From assembly GCF_001623525.1 (NCBI RefSeq), contig NZ_CP015225.1:5406501-5470500 (forward strand): a stretch of 64,000 bases of DNA. The letters are read 5' to 3'. This document shows positions 25,768 to 33,677 of the stretch, one piece after another (the first letter of the stretch is position 1; each line of letters begins with the position of its first letter). The notes below the pieces were generated by a model. That model saw nothing but the letters and a program-made list of their open reading frames with translations, had not been told where the DNA came from and ran no database searches. The position numbers and the translations under genes were made by a program. Source of the stretch: Pseudomonas fluorescens. Lineage in GTDB: Bacteria; Pseudomonadota; Gammaproteobacteria; Pseudomonadales; Pseudomonadaceae.

Positions 25768-26745
25768 ATGAGCCCAGCCGAATTGCACGCCGACAGCATC
25801 GTTATCGACGGGCTGATCATTGCCAAATGGAACCGCGAACTGTTCGAAGACATGCGCAAGGGCGGCCTGACCGCAGCCAACTGCACCGTGTCGGTATGGG
25901 AAGGCTTCCAGGCCACCATCAACAACATCGCAGCCAGCCAGAAACTGATCCGCGAAAACAGCGATCTGGTGATCCCGGTGAAAACCACCGCCGACATCCG
26001 CCTCGCCAAGGAGCAGGGCAAGACCGGCATCATCTTCGGTTTCCAGAACGCCCATGCCTTCGAAGACCAGCTTGGCTACGTCGAGATCTTCAAGCAGCTC
26101 GGCGTCGGTGTGGTGCAGATGTGCTACAACACCCAGAACCTGGTGGGCACCGGTTGCTACGAGCGCGACGGCGGCCTGTCGGGCTTCGGTCGTGAGATCG
26201 TCGCCGAGATGAACCGTGTCGGCATCATGTGCGACCTGTCCCACGTCGGTTCCAAGACCTCCGAAGAGGTCATCCTCGAGTCGAAGAAGCCAGTCTGCTA
26301 TTCCCACTGCCTGCCGTCCGGCCTGAAAGAGCACCCGCGCAACAAGTCCGATGAAGAACTGAAGTTCATTGCCGATCACGGCGGCTTTGTCGGCGTGACC
26401 ATGTTCGCGCCGTTCCTGGCCAAGGGCATCGATTCGACCATCGACGACTACGCCGAGGCCATCGAATACACCATGAACCTCGTCGGTGAAGACGCCATCG
26501 GTATCGGCACCGACTTCACCCAGGGCCACGACCAGGCGTTCTTCGAGATGCTGACCCACGACAAGGGCTACGCCCGTCGTCTGACCAGCTTCGGCAAGAT
26601 CATCAACCCCCTGGGCATCCGTACCGTGGGCGAGTTCCCGAACCTCACCGAGACGCTGCTCAAGCGCGGTCACCCTGAGCGGGTGGTGCGCAAGATCATG
26701 GGTGAGAACTGGGTCAACGTCCTCAAAGACGTCTGGGGCGAATAA
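25768..26745 (+). CDS. M19 (renal dipeptidase-like) peptidase of the dgc operon
   Basis: 325 residues. Membrane-dipeptidase-type TIM barrel: SDLSHVG-like CDLSHVG, YSHCLP and GIGTDFTQGHD blocks carry the expected metal-binding His and Asp residues, though the usual N-terminal HxD is replaced (DSIVIDGLIIAKW). The gene is conserved at this place upstream of dgcA in Pseudomonas, so a role in dimethylglycine or related amine use is likely, but the substrate is unknown. It begins the operon dipeptidase, DUF5943-type, dgcA, dgcB, etfA, etfB. The missing HxD suggests a changed metal site or substrate. Confidence 0.82.
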   Translation: MSPAELHADSIVIDGLIIAKWNRELFEDMRKGGLTAANCTVSVWEGFQATINNIAASQKLIRENSDLVIPVKTTADIRLAKEQGKTGIIFGFQNAHAFEDQLGYVEIFKQLGVGVVQMCYNTQNLVGTGCYERDGGLSGFGREIVAEMNRVGIMCDLSHVGSKTSEEVILESKKPVCYSHCLPSGLKEHPRNKSDEELKFIADHGGFVGVTMFAPFLAKGIDSTIDDYAEAIEYTMNLVGEDAIGIGTDFTQGHDQAFFEMLTHDKGYARRLTSFGKIINPLGIRTVGEFPNLTETLLKRGHPERVVRKIMGENWVNVLKDVWGE

Positions 26746-26825
26746 CCGCCGCCGCACCGCTGAATCCTTTACCTGCGGCCTTGTGCGCCGCAGGCAATAC
26801 CACGCATTTCCGGAGTCAAGTTTTC

Positions 26826-27356
26826 ATGGCCAAAATCGCCCCCCAACTGCCTATCGAAGTCGACAGCGAAACCGGTGTCTGGACCTCCGACGCCCTGCCG
26901 ATGCTCTACGTGCCGCGTCACTTCTTCGTCAATAACCACATGGGTATCGAAGAAGTCCTGGGCGCCGACGCTTACGCCGAGATTCTCTACAAGGCCGGCT
27001 ACAAATCCGCCTGGCACTGGTGTGAAAAAGAAGCCGAATGCCATGGCCTGGAAGGCGTCGCGGTGTTCGAACACTATATGAAGCGCCTGTCCCAGCGTGG
27101 CTGGGGCCTGTTCAAGATCCAGGACATCGACCTGGACAAAGGCACCGCCAGCGTCAAGCTCGAACACTCGGCGTTCGTCTATGTGTACGGCAAGGTCGGG
27201 CGCAAGGTCGACTACATGTTCACCGGCTGGTTCGCCGGTGCCATGGACCAGATCCTCGCCGCTCGCGGCAGCAAGATCCGCACCGTGGCCGAGCAGGTCT
27301 ACGGCGGTTCCGAAGAAGGCCACGACGACGGCCTGTTCATCGTCAAGCCGTTGTAA
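26826..27356 (+). CDS. Conserved DUF5943-type protein of the dgc operon
   Basis: 176 residues, cytoplasmic, no signal peptide. It is rich in aromatic and histidine residues (AGYKSAWHWCEKEAECHGLEG, FEHYMKRLSQRGWGLFKI) with two cysteines, and ends VAEQVYGGSEEGHDDGLFIVKPL. The general layout recalls V4R/4-vinyl-reductase-like ligand-binding domains, but this is weak. It lies 80 bases after the dipeptidase and 15 bases before dgcA, strongly suggesting a helper role in dimethylglycine demethylation. The function has not been established to my knowledge. Confidence 0.72.
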   Translation: MAKIAPQLPIEVDSETGVWTSDALPMLYVPRHFFVNNHMGIEEVLGADAYAEILYKAGYKSAWHWCEKEAECHGLEGVAVFEHYMKRLSQRGWGLFKIQDIDLDKGTASVKLEHSAFVYVYGKVGRKVDYMFTGWFAGAMDQILAARGSKIRTVAEQVYGGSEEGHDDGLFIVKPL

Positions 27357-27371
27357 GTCGAGGATCGCACC

Positions 27372-29432
27372 ATGGCTTTTGAAGCAATGTTCCAGCCGAT
27401 CCAGATCGGCAAGCTGACCATCCGCAACCGCGTGCTCAGCACCGCGCACGCCGAGGTCTATGCCACCGACGGCGGCATGACCACCGACCGGTACGTGAAA
27501 TATTACGAAGAGAAGGCCAAGGGCGGCATCGGCCTGGCGATCTGTGGTGGCTCGTCCGTGGTCGCCATCGACAGCCCGCAGGAGTGGTGGAGTTCGGTGA
27601 ACCTGTCCACCGACCGCATCATTCCGCATTTCCAGAACCTGGCTGACGCCATGCACAAGCATGGCGCCAAGATCATGATCCAGATTACCCACATGGGCCG
27701 TCGCTCGCGTTGGGACGGTTTCAATTGGCCGACCCTGATGTCGCCGTCCGGTGTGCGTGAGCCGGTGCACCGCGCCACCTGCAAGACCATCGAGCCGGAA
27801 GAAATCTGGCGGGTGATCGGCAACTACGCCCAGGCGGCACGGCGTGCCAAGGCCGGTGGCCTGGACGGTGTCGAACTGTCCGCCGTGCACCAGCACATGA
27901 TCGACCAGTTCTGGAGCCCGCGGGTCAACAAGCGGACCGACGAGTGGGGCGGCAGCTTCGAAGGCCGCATGAAGTTTGGCCTGGAAGTGCTGAAAGCCGT
28001 ACGCGCCGAGGTGGGTGACGATTTCTGCGTGGGCATGCGCATCTGCGGTGACGAATTCCACCCGGACGGCTTGTCCCACGAGGACATGAAGCAGATCGCC
28101 AAGTACTACGACGACACCGGCATGCTGGATTTCATCGGCGTGGTGGGCTCGGGTTGCGACACCCACAACACCCTGGCCAACGTCATCCCGAACATGAGCT
28201 ATCCACCGGAGCCGTTCCTGCACCTGGCCGCCGGCATCAAGGAAGTGGTCAAGGTTCCGGTGCTGCATGCGCAGAACATCAAGGACCCGAACCAGGCCAC
28301 GCGGATCCTGGAGGGCGGTTACGTCGACATGGTCGGCATGACCCGCGCCCACATCGCCGACCCGCACCTGATCGCCAAGATCAAGATGGGCCAGATCGAC
28401 CAGATCAAGCAGTGCGTCGGTGCCAACTACTGCATCGACCGCCAGTATCAAGGCCTGGACGTGCTGTGCATCCAGAACGCCGCGACCTCCCGTGAATACA
28501 TGGGTGTGCCACACATCATCGAGAAGTCCACCGGGCCGAAACGCAAGGTGGTCGTCGTGGGTGCCGGCCCAGCGGGGATGGAAGCGGCGCGTGTGGCCGC
28601 CGAACGTGGGCACGACGTGACCCTGTTCGAGAAAAAAGAATTCATCGGCGGGCAGATCACCACCGCCTCGAAAGCCCCGCAACGGGACCAGATCGCTGGT
28701 ATCACCCGCTGGTTCCAACTGGAGCTGGCGCGGTTGAAAGTCGACCTGCGCCTGGGCGTGGCGGCGGATGCAGCGACCATCATGGACTTACGTCCGGACG
28801 TGGTGGTGCTGGCTGTCGGCGGGCATCCGTTCCTGGAGCAGAACGAGCACTGGGGCGCCGCTGAAGGGTTGGTGGTCAGCAGCTGGGACGTGCTCGACGG
28901 CAAGGTTGCGCCAGGCAAGAACGTGCTGGTCTACGACACCATTTGCGAGTTCACCGGCATGTCGGTGGCCGACTTCCTCGCCGACAAGGGCAGCCAGGTG
29001 GAGATCGTCACCGACGACATCAAGCCGGGCGTGGCCATTGGCGGGACGTCGTTCCCCACCTACTACCGCAGCATGTACCCCAAGGAAGTGATCATGACCG
29101 GGGACATGATGCTGGAGAAGGTCTACCGCGAAGGCGACAAGCTGGTGGCGGTGCTGGAGAACGAATACACCGGGGCCAAGGAAGAGCGCGTGGTGGACCA
29201 GGTGGTGGTGGAAAACGGCGTGCGGCCGGACGAAGAAATCTACTACGCGCTCAAGGAAGGTTCGCGCAACAAGGGCCAGATCGACGTCGAAGCCCTGTTC
29301 GCGATCAAGCCCCAGCCGTGCCTGGAGCAGAGTGGCGATGGCTACCTGCTGTTCCGCATCGGCGACTGCGTGGCCCAGCGTAATACCCACGCCGCCATCT
29401 ATGACGCCCTGCGGTTGTGCAAGGATTTTTAA
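27372..29432 (+). CDS. dgcA: Dimethylglycine demethylase subunit DgcA
   Basis: 686 residues. An old-yellow-enzyme/trimethylamine-dehydrogenase-like flavoprotein: an N-terminal FMN TIM barrel (FQPIQIGKLTIRNRV ... GVELSAVHQHMIDQFWSPRVNKRTDEWGGS), an Fe-S region and a C-terminal FAD/NAD-type half (RKVVVVGAGPAGMEAARVAAERGH, near residue 393). It removes a methyl group from dimethylglycine to give sarcosine, in the GbcAB-DgcAB-Sox chain. Three of the four cluster cysteines are present (C348, C354, C366); residue 351 is Ala where trimethylamine dehydrogenase has Cys. It is followed by a REP doublet and dgcB; electrons probably pass to DgcB and the ETF pair. Confidence 0.92.
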   Translation: MAFEAMFQPIQIGKLTIRNRVLSTAHAEVYATDGGMTTDRYVKYYEEKAKGGIGLAICGGSSVVAIDSPQEWWSSVNLSTDRIIPHFQNLADAMHKHGAKIMIQITHMGRRSRWDGFNWPTLMSPSGVREPVHRATCKTIEPEEIWRVIGNYAQAARRAKAGGLDGVELSAVHQHMIDQFWSPRVNKRTDEWGGSFEGRMKFGLEVLKAVRAEVGDDFCVGMRICGDEFHPDGLSHEDMKQIAKYYDDTGMLDFIGVVGSGCDTHNTLANVIPNMSYPPEPFLHLAAGIKEVVKVPVLHAQNIKDPNQATRILEGGYVDMVGMTRAHIADPHLIAKIKMGQIDQIKQCVGANYCIDRQYQGLDVLCIQNAATSREYMGVPHIIEKSTGPKRKVVVVGAGPAGMEAARVAAERGHDVTLFEKKEFIGGQITTASKAPQRDQIAGITRWFQLELARLKVDLRLGVAADAATIMDLRPDVVVLAVGGHPFLEQNEHWGAAEGLVVSSWDVLDGKVAPGKNVLVYDTICEFTGMSVADFLADKGSQVEIVTDDIKPGVAIGGTSFPTYYRSMYPKEVIMTGDMMLEKVYREGDKLVAVLENEYTGAKEERVVDQVVVENGVRPDEEIYYALKEGSRNKGQIDVEALFAIKPQPCLEQSGDGYLLFRIGDCVAQRNTHAAIYDALRLCKDF

Positions 29433-29450
29433 CGGATTACCACCATTACC

Positions 29451-29581
29451 TGTGGCGAGGGAGCTTGCTCCCGCTGGGCTGCGAAGCAGCCCCAATCATC
29501 AGTCGAGAAGCATCAGGTTTACGCCTGGGGCTGTTTTGGGAGCGCTTCGCGCTCCAGCGGGAGCAAGCTCCCTCGCCACAA
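29451..29581. repeat. REP doublet between dgcA and dgcB
   Basis: Main-family pair within the operon; inner arms GGGCTGCGAAGCAGCCC and GGAGCGCTTCGCGCTCC. Confidence 0.88.
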
Positions 29582-29639
29582 GTAGGTGCGTCGCTCTCAC
29601 TGGCGCGCACATGATCCTGCGTCTTTGGGAGCAACACCT

Positions 29640-31589
29640 ATGCTGAACACCCTTCTTCCTATCCTGCTGTTCGCAGCCCTGGGCCTCGCGGTCCTCGGCG
29701 CCTTGCGGCGGGTGAATATGTGGCGCCGGGGGCGACCGTCCAAGGTCGACCTGATCGGCGGCCTCTTCGCCATGCCCAAGCGCTACATGGTGGACTTGCA
29801 CCATGTGGTGGCGCGGGACAAATACATTGCCAACACCCACGTGGCCACGGCCGGTGGTGCGGTGGCGTCGGTGGTGCTGGCGATACTGGTCCATGGTTTC
29901 GGCCTGCATAACCGCTTCCTCGGCTACGCCTTGCTGTTGATGACGGCCGTCATGTTTGTCGGTGCGATCTTCGTCTATCTGCGTCGGCGCAATCCGCCGG
30001 CCCGTTTGTCCAAGGGCCCATGGATGCGCCTGCCGAAAAGCCTGTTGGCCTTCTCGGCATCGTTCTTCCTGGTGACCCTGCCGGTGGCGGGGATCCTGCC
30101 GGAGAACTTCGGCGGTTGGCTGGTGGCGGCGGTCCTGGGTGTCGGTGTGCTGTGGGGCGTGTCGGAACTGTTCTTCGGCATGACCTGGGGCGGGCCGATG
30201 AAGCACGCCTTCGCCGGTGCCTTGCACCTGGCCTGGCACCGCCGCGCCGAGCGTTTTGGCGGCGGTCGTTCCACCGGGCTCAAGCCGTTGGACCTGAACG
30301 ACCCAGCGGCACCGCTGGGCGTCGAGAAACCCAGGGATTTCACCTGGAACCAACTGCTGGGTTTCGACGCCTGCGTGCAGTGCGGCAAGTGTGAAGCGGC
30401 CTGCCCGGCGTTTGCCGCGGGCCAGCCGCTGAACCCGAAAAAGCTCATCCAGGACATGGTCGTCGGCCTGGCCGGTGGCACCGATGCGAAATTCGCTGGC
30501 AGCCCATACCCGGGCAAACCCGTGGGCGAACACGGCGGCAATCCTCATCAGCCGATCGTCAATGGCCTGGTGGACGCCGAGACGCTGTGGTCCTGCACCA
30601 CCTGCCGGGCCTGCGTCGAGGAATGCCCGATGATGATCGAGCACGTCGATGCCATCGTCGACATGCGTCGTCACCTGACTCTGGAAAAAGGCGCCACGCC
30701 AAACAAAGGTGCCGAGGTCCTGGAAAACCTCATCGCTACCGACAACCCAGGTGGCTTTGCCCCGGGCGGGCGGATGAACTGGGCGGCGGACCTGAACCTG
30801 AACCTGCTCAGCGAGAAGAAATCCACCGACGTGCTGTTCTGGGTCGGCGACGGTGCCTTCGACATGCGCAACCAGCGCACCCTGCGGGCGTTCGTCAAAG
30901 TGCTGAAGGCGGCGAAGATCGACTTCGCCGTGCTCGGCCTCGAAGAACGCGACAGCGGCGACGTGGCCCGGCGCCTGGGTGATGAGGCGACGTTCCAGCT
31001 GTTGGCCAAACGCAACATCCAGACCCTGGCCAAATACAGCTTCAACCGCATCGTCACCTGTGACCCCCACAGTTTCCACGTACTGAAAAACGAATACGGC
31101 GCCTTCGATGGCAACTACCTGGTGCAGCACCACAGCACCTATATGGCGGAAATCATCGACGCCGGCGCCCTGAACCTCGGCCAGCACAAGGGCGACAGCG
31201 TGACGTATCACGACCCGTGCTACCTGGGCCGCTACAACGGCGAATACGAGGCGCCGCGCCAGGTGCTGCGTGCGCTGGGTATCGAGGTCAAGGAGATGCA
31301 GCGTTCCGGTTTCCGTTCGCGTTGCTGCGGCGGTGGCGGCGGTGCGCCGATCACCGACATCCCGGGCAAGCAGCGGATTCCCGACATGCGCATGGAAGAC
31401 ATCCGCGAAACCGGCGCTGAGCTGGTGGCGGTAGGTTGTCCACAGTGCACCGCGATGCTCGAAGGCGTGGTCGAGCCGCGGCCGATGATCAAGGACATCG
31501 CCGAACTGGTGGCCGACGCGCTGCTGGAAGACGCGGCCCCGAGCAAACCGGTGATCCCGGTCAAACGTGAACCCGCGGAGGTGCATTAA
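29640..31589 (+). CDS. dgcB: Dimethylglycine demethylase Fe-S subunit DgcB
   Basis: 649 residues. An N-terminal membrane part has four or so helices (MLNTLLPILLFAALGLAVLG; SVVLAILVHGFGL; ALLLMTAVMFVGAIFVYL; LLAFSASFFLVTLPVAG). Two ferredoxin-like 4Fe-4S motifs follow (CVQCGKCEAACP and CTTCRACVEECP), then heterodisulfide-reductase-type CCG domains (HDPCYLGRYN and SRCCGGGGG). It is an ETF:quinone-type or HdrD-like electron carrier that would link demethylation to the respiratory chain. The start at 29640 follows a REP doublet. Its stop overlaps the etfA start (TAATG), showing coupling. Confidence 0.92.
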   Translation: MLNTLLPILLFAALGLAVLGALRRVNMWRRGRPSKVDLIGGLFAMPKRYMVDLHHVVARDKYIANTHVATAGGAVASVVLAILVHGFGLHNRFLGYALLLMTAVMFVGAIFVYLRRRNPPARLSKGPWMRLPKSLLAFSASFFLVTLPVAGILPENFGGWLVAAVLGVGVLWGVSELFFGMTWGGPMKHAFAGALHLAWHRRAERFGGGRSTGLKPLDLNDPAAPLGVEKPRDFTWNQLLGFDACVQCGKCEAACPAFAAGQPLNPKKLIQDMVVGLAGGTDAKFAGSPYPGKPVGEHGGNPHQPIVNGLVDAETLWSCTTCRACVEECPMMIEHVDAIVDMRRHLTLEKGATPNKGAEVLENLIATDNPGGFAPGGRMNWAADLNLNLLSEKKSTDVLFWVGDGAFDMRNQRTLRAFVKVLKAAKIDFAVLGLEERDSGDVARRLGDEATFQLLAKRNIQTLAKYSFNRIVTCDPHSFHVLKNEYGAFDGNYLVQHHSTYMAEIIDAGALNLGQHKGDSVTYHDPCYLGRYNGEYEAPRQVLRALGIEVKEMQRSGFRSRCCGGGGGAPITDIPGKQRIPDMRMEDIRETGAELVAVGCPQCTAMLEGVVEPRPMIKDIAELVADALLEDAAPSKPVIPVKREPAEVH

Positions 31590-32809
31590 TGAGCGACATC
31601 ATCCGCCGCGACCCTCGCGCCGAGTGGATCGCCCGCAACCGCCTGCACCCGCTGCACGCGGCCATGCAACCGGTGCAACACAGCTGGATGGGGCCCAACG
31701 GCGTCATTCGCAAAAATGTCCATGGCATCGGTTTCATCGGTCCCAACGGCATCAAGCGCATCGACCGCAGCGGCGCCCAGCAGGGAGGCGCGAGCAAGCG
31801 TACTGCCGCCGTTGAAGTGCAACTGCCGTTGCATCAGGTGCCGCAACCGGCGTTCTACATCAGCGTGGTGCCGGACATGGTCGGGGGCCGCTTGAGCAGC
31901 CACGACCGCGATCTGTTGGGCCTGGCCCATCAGCTTGCAGGTACGGACGGTGCAGTGCTGGCGGTGGTCTTCGGCGAGCACAAGGAAAACACCTTCGCCA
32001 CGGCCGGTGTCGACCGCTTGCTGGTGCTCGATGGCGAGGAATTCAGCGGTTATGCACCGGAACAACGGGTCCAGGGCCTACGGGCTGTGGATAACCAATT
32101 CAACCCCCGCCATTGGTTGCTGCCCGACAGTCGCACCGGTGGCGGCGAACTGGGCCGGCGCTTGGCGGCGGCCCTGGGCGAACGCCCGGCCACGCGGGTC
32201 TGGCAGGTCAAGGGCGAAGAGTGCATCGGCCGCGCCGGTGCCGGCCTGCAAGACCTGGCCCGGCCATTGGCGCGCTTGATCCTGGCAGCGGCCGAATGCG
32301 CTGAACCGGTCAGCGAAACCCGCCACGAAGCCTTGCCGGTGGAGTTATCCACAAGCGTGGCCCGCAGCTTGTCGCGTATCGAAGACCTCGGCGCGGTGGC
32401 GGTGGACCCGGGGGCGATCCCGATGGCCGAGGCCGAATTCATTTTCTCCGGCGGCAACGGGGTCAAGGACTGGGCACTGTTCCACCAGACCGCAGCGGCC
32501 CTGGGCGCCACCGAAGGCGCTTCGCGGGTGGCGGTGGACGACGGCTTCATGGCCCGCGATCGCCAGGTCGGTGCGTCCGGCACTTGGGTTACGGCGCGGG
32601 TTTACGTGGCCGTGGGGATTTCCGGGGCAATCCAGCACCTGCAGGGCATTGGCGCCTGCGACAAGGTGGTGGCAATCAACCTCGACCCAGGCTGCGACAT
32701 GATCAAACGGGCAGACCTGTCGGTGATCGGTGACAGCGCGGCGATTCTCCAGGCCTTGATCGCGGCGGTAGAGACTTACCGCAACGAAGCCAAGCGCGAT
32801 GCGGCTTAA
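31589..32809 (+). CDS. etfA: Electron transfer flavoprotein alpha subunit of the dgc system
   Basis: 406 residues, longer than usual EtfA because of an N-terminal extension (RRDPRAEWIARNRLHPLHAAMQ ... NVHGIGFIGPNGIKRID). The C-terminal FAD-binding domain is typical: FIFSGGNGVKDW, GASGTWVTARVYVAVGISGAIQH and AINLDPGCDMIKRADLSVIGD. It accepts electrons from the demethylase and passes them on with EtfB. It is a dedicated paralogue, distinct from the housekeeping etf genes. Two perfect DnaA-box 9-mers lie within the gene (32086-32094 and 32345-32353). Confidence 0.92.
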   Translation: MSDIIRRDPRAEWIARNRLHPLHAAMQPVQHSWMGPNGVIRKNVHGIGFIGPNGIKRIDRSGAQQGGASKRTAAVEVQLPLHQVPQPAFYISVVPDMVGGRLSSHDRDLLGLAHQLAGTDGAVLAVVFGEHKENTFATAGVDRLLVLDGEEFSGYAPEQRVQGLRAVDNQFNPRHWLLPDSRTGGGELGRRLAAALGERPATRVWQVKGEECIGRAGAGLQDLARPLARLILAAAECAEPVSETRHEALPVELSTSVARSLSRIEDLGAVAVDPGAIPMAEAEFIFSGGNGVKDWALFHQTAAALGATEGASRVAVDDGFMARDRQVGASGTWVTARVYVAVGISGAIQHLQGIGACDKVVAINLDPGCDMIKRADLSVIGDSAAILQALIAAVETYRNEAKRDAA

Positions 32810-32822
32810 GAAGGATAAGTTG

Positions 32823-33593
32823 ATGAGTACCCAAGTGATCAGCCTCGTGTCCATCGGCGCCCACCCCACTTCCGGGCGCCCCCGGCGCGCTGAACAGGAC
32901 GCCCGGGCCGTGGAGCTGGGCCTGCAACTGGCCGGCAGCGACCTGCAAGTGCTGCACGCCGGTGACGTGGCCGAACCGGCCCTGCGCGCCTACCTGGGCA
33001 TGGGCCTGGATGAATTGCACGTGCTGGAAAACCCCGTCGGCGCCGACGCCCTGCCGGCCCTGACCGATTACCTGCGTGATGCCGGCGCCCAAGTGGTGCT
33101 CACCGGTAGCCAGGCGGAAACCGGTGAAGGCTCGGGCATGCTGCCGTTCCTGCTGGCCGAGAATCTCGGTTGGCCGCTGGTGGTGGGGCTGGCCCAGGTC
33201 GAATCCATCGACGGCGGTGTGGCCCTGGTGCTGCAAGCCTTGCCTCGTGGCCAACGGCGTCGCCTGAAAGTGCGCCTGCCGTTCCTGGCCACTGTGGATA
33301 ACGCCGCGCCAAAACCTCGGCAAAGCGCCTACGGCCCGGCCCGGCGCGGGGCGTTGCACGCTGAAGAGGTGGAGGTGCTCGATGACACCTTGCTGGCAGT
33401 GGCGACCCTGCAACCGGCCAAGCCACGCCCCAAACGCTTGAAAGTGATCAAGGCCAAGAGCGGCGCCGACCGCATGAAAGCCGCCACGGCCAAGGCCAGT
33501 GGCGGAGGCGGGCAGGTGCTCAAGGGCGTGAGCCCTGAGGCCGGGGCCGAGGCGATTCTCAAGCTGTTGATTGAGGAAGGGGTTGTTCGCTAA
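32823..33593 (+). CDS. etfB: Electron transfer flavoprotein beta subunit of the dgc system
   Basis: 256 residues. EtfB fold: an N-terminal strand (STQVISLVSIGAHPTSGRPRRAEQDARAVELGLQL), the ETF motif region VVLTGSQAETGEGSGMLPFLLAENLGWPLV, then a low-complexity basic C-terminus (KPRPKRLKVIKAKSGADRMKA). It begins 14 bases after etfA with an AAGGA-like site (AAGAAGGATAAG). It pairs with EtfA. The gene's 3' part carries a perfect DnaA-box 9-mer at 33293-33301, the third of the cluster that continues downstream. Confidence 0.9.
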   Translation: MSTQVISLVSIGAHPTSGRPRRAEQDARAVELGLQLAGSDLQVLHAGDVAEPALRAYLGMGLDELHVLENPVGADALPALTDYLRDAGAQVVLTGSQAETGEGSGMLPFLLAENLGWPLVVGLAQVESIDGGVALVLQALPRGQRRRLKVRLPFLATVDNAAPKPRQSAYGPARRGALHAEEVEVLDDTLLAVATLQPAKPRPKRLKVIKAKSGADRMKAATAKASGGGGQVLKGVSPEAGAEAILKLLIEEGVVR

Positions 33594-33611
33594 ACCCAGG
33601 AACACCTGAGT

Positions 33612-33646
33612 CCCCCTGTGGGAGCAAGCTCGCTCCCACAGGGGGG
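33612..33646. repeat. REP half element, CTGTGGGAGCAAGCTCGCTCCCACAG type
   Basis: CCCCCTGTGGGAGC and its complement GCTCCCACAGGGGG around AAGCTC-like centre, just after etfB. It may end the dgc/etf transcript, though there is no T-run. Confidence 0.8.
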
Positions 33647-33677
33647 CATGTGTTTGCCCGCCGTTGCTGTGGGCCTC

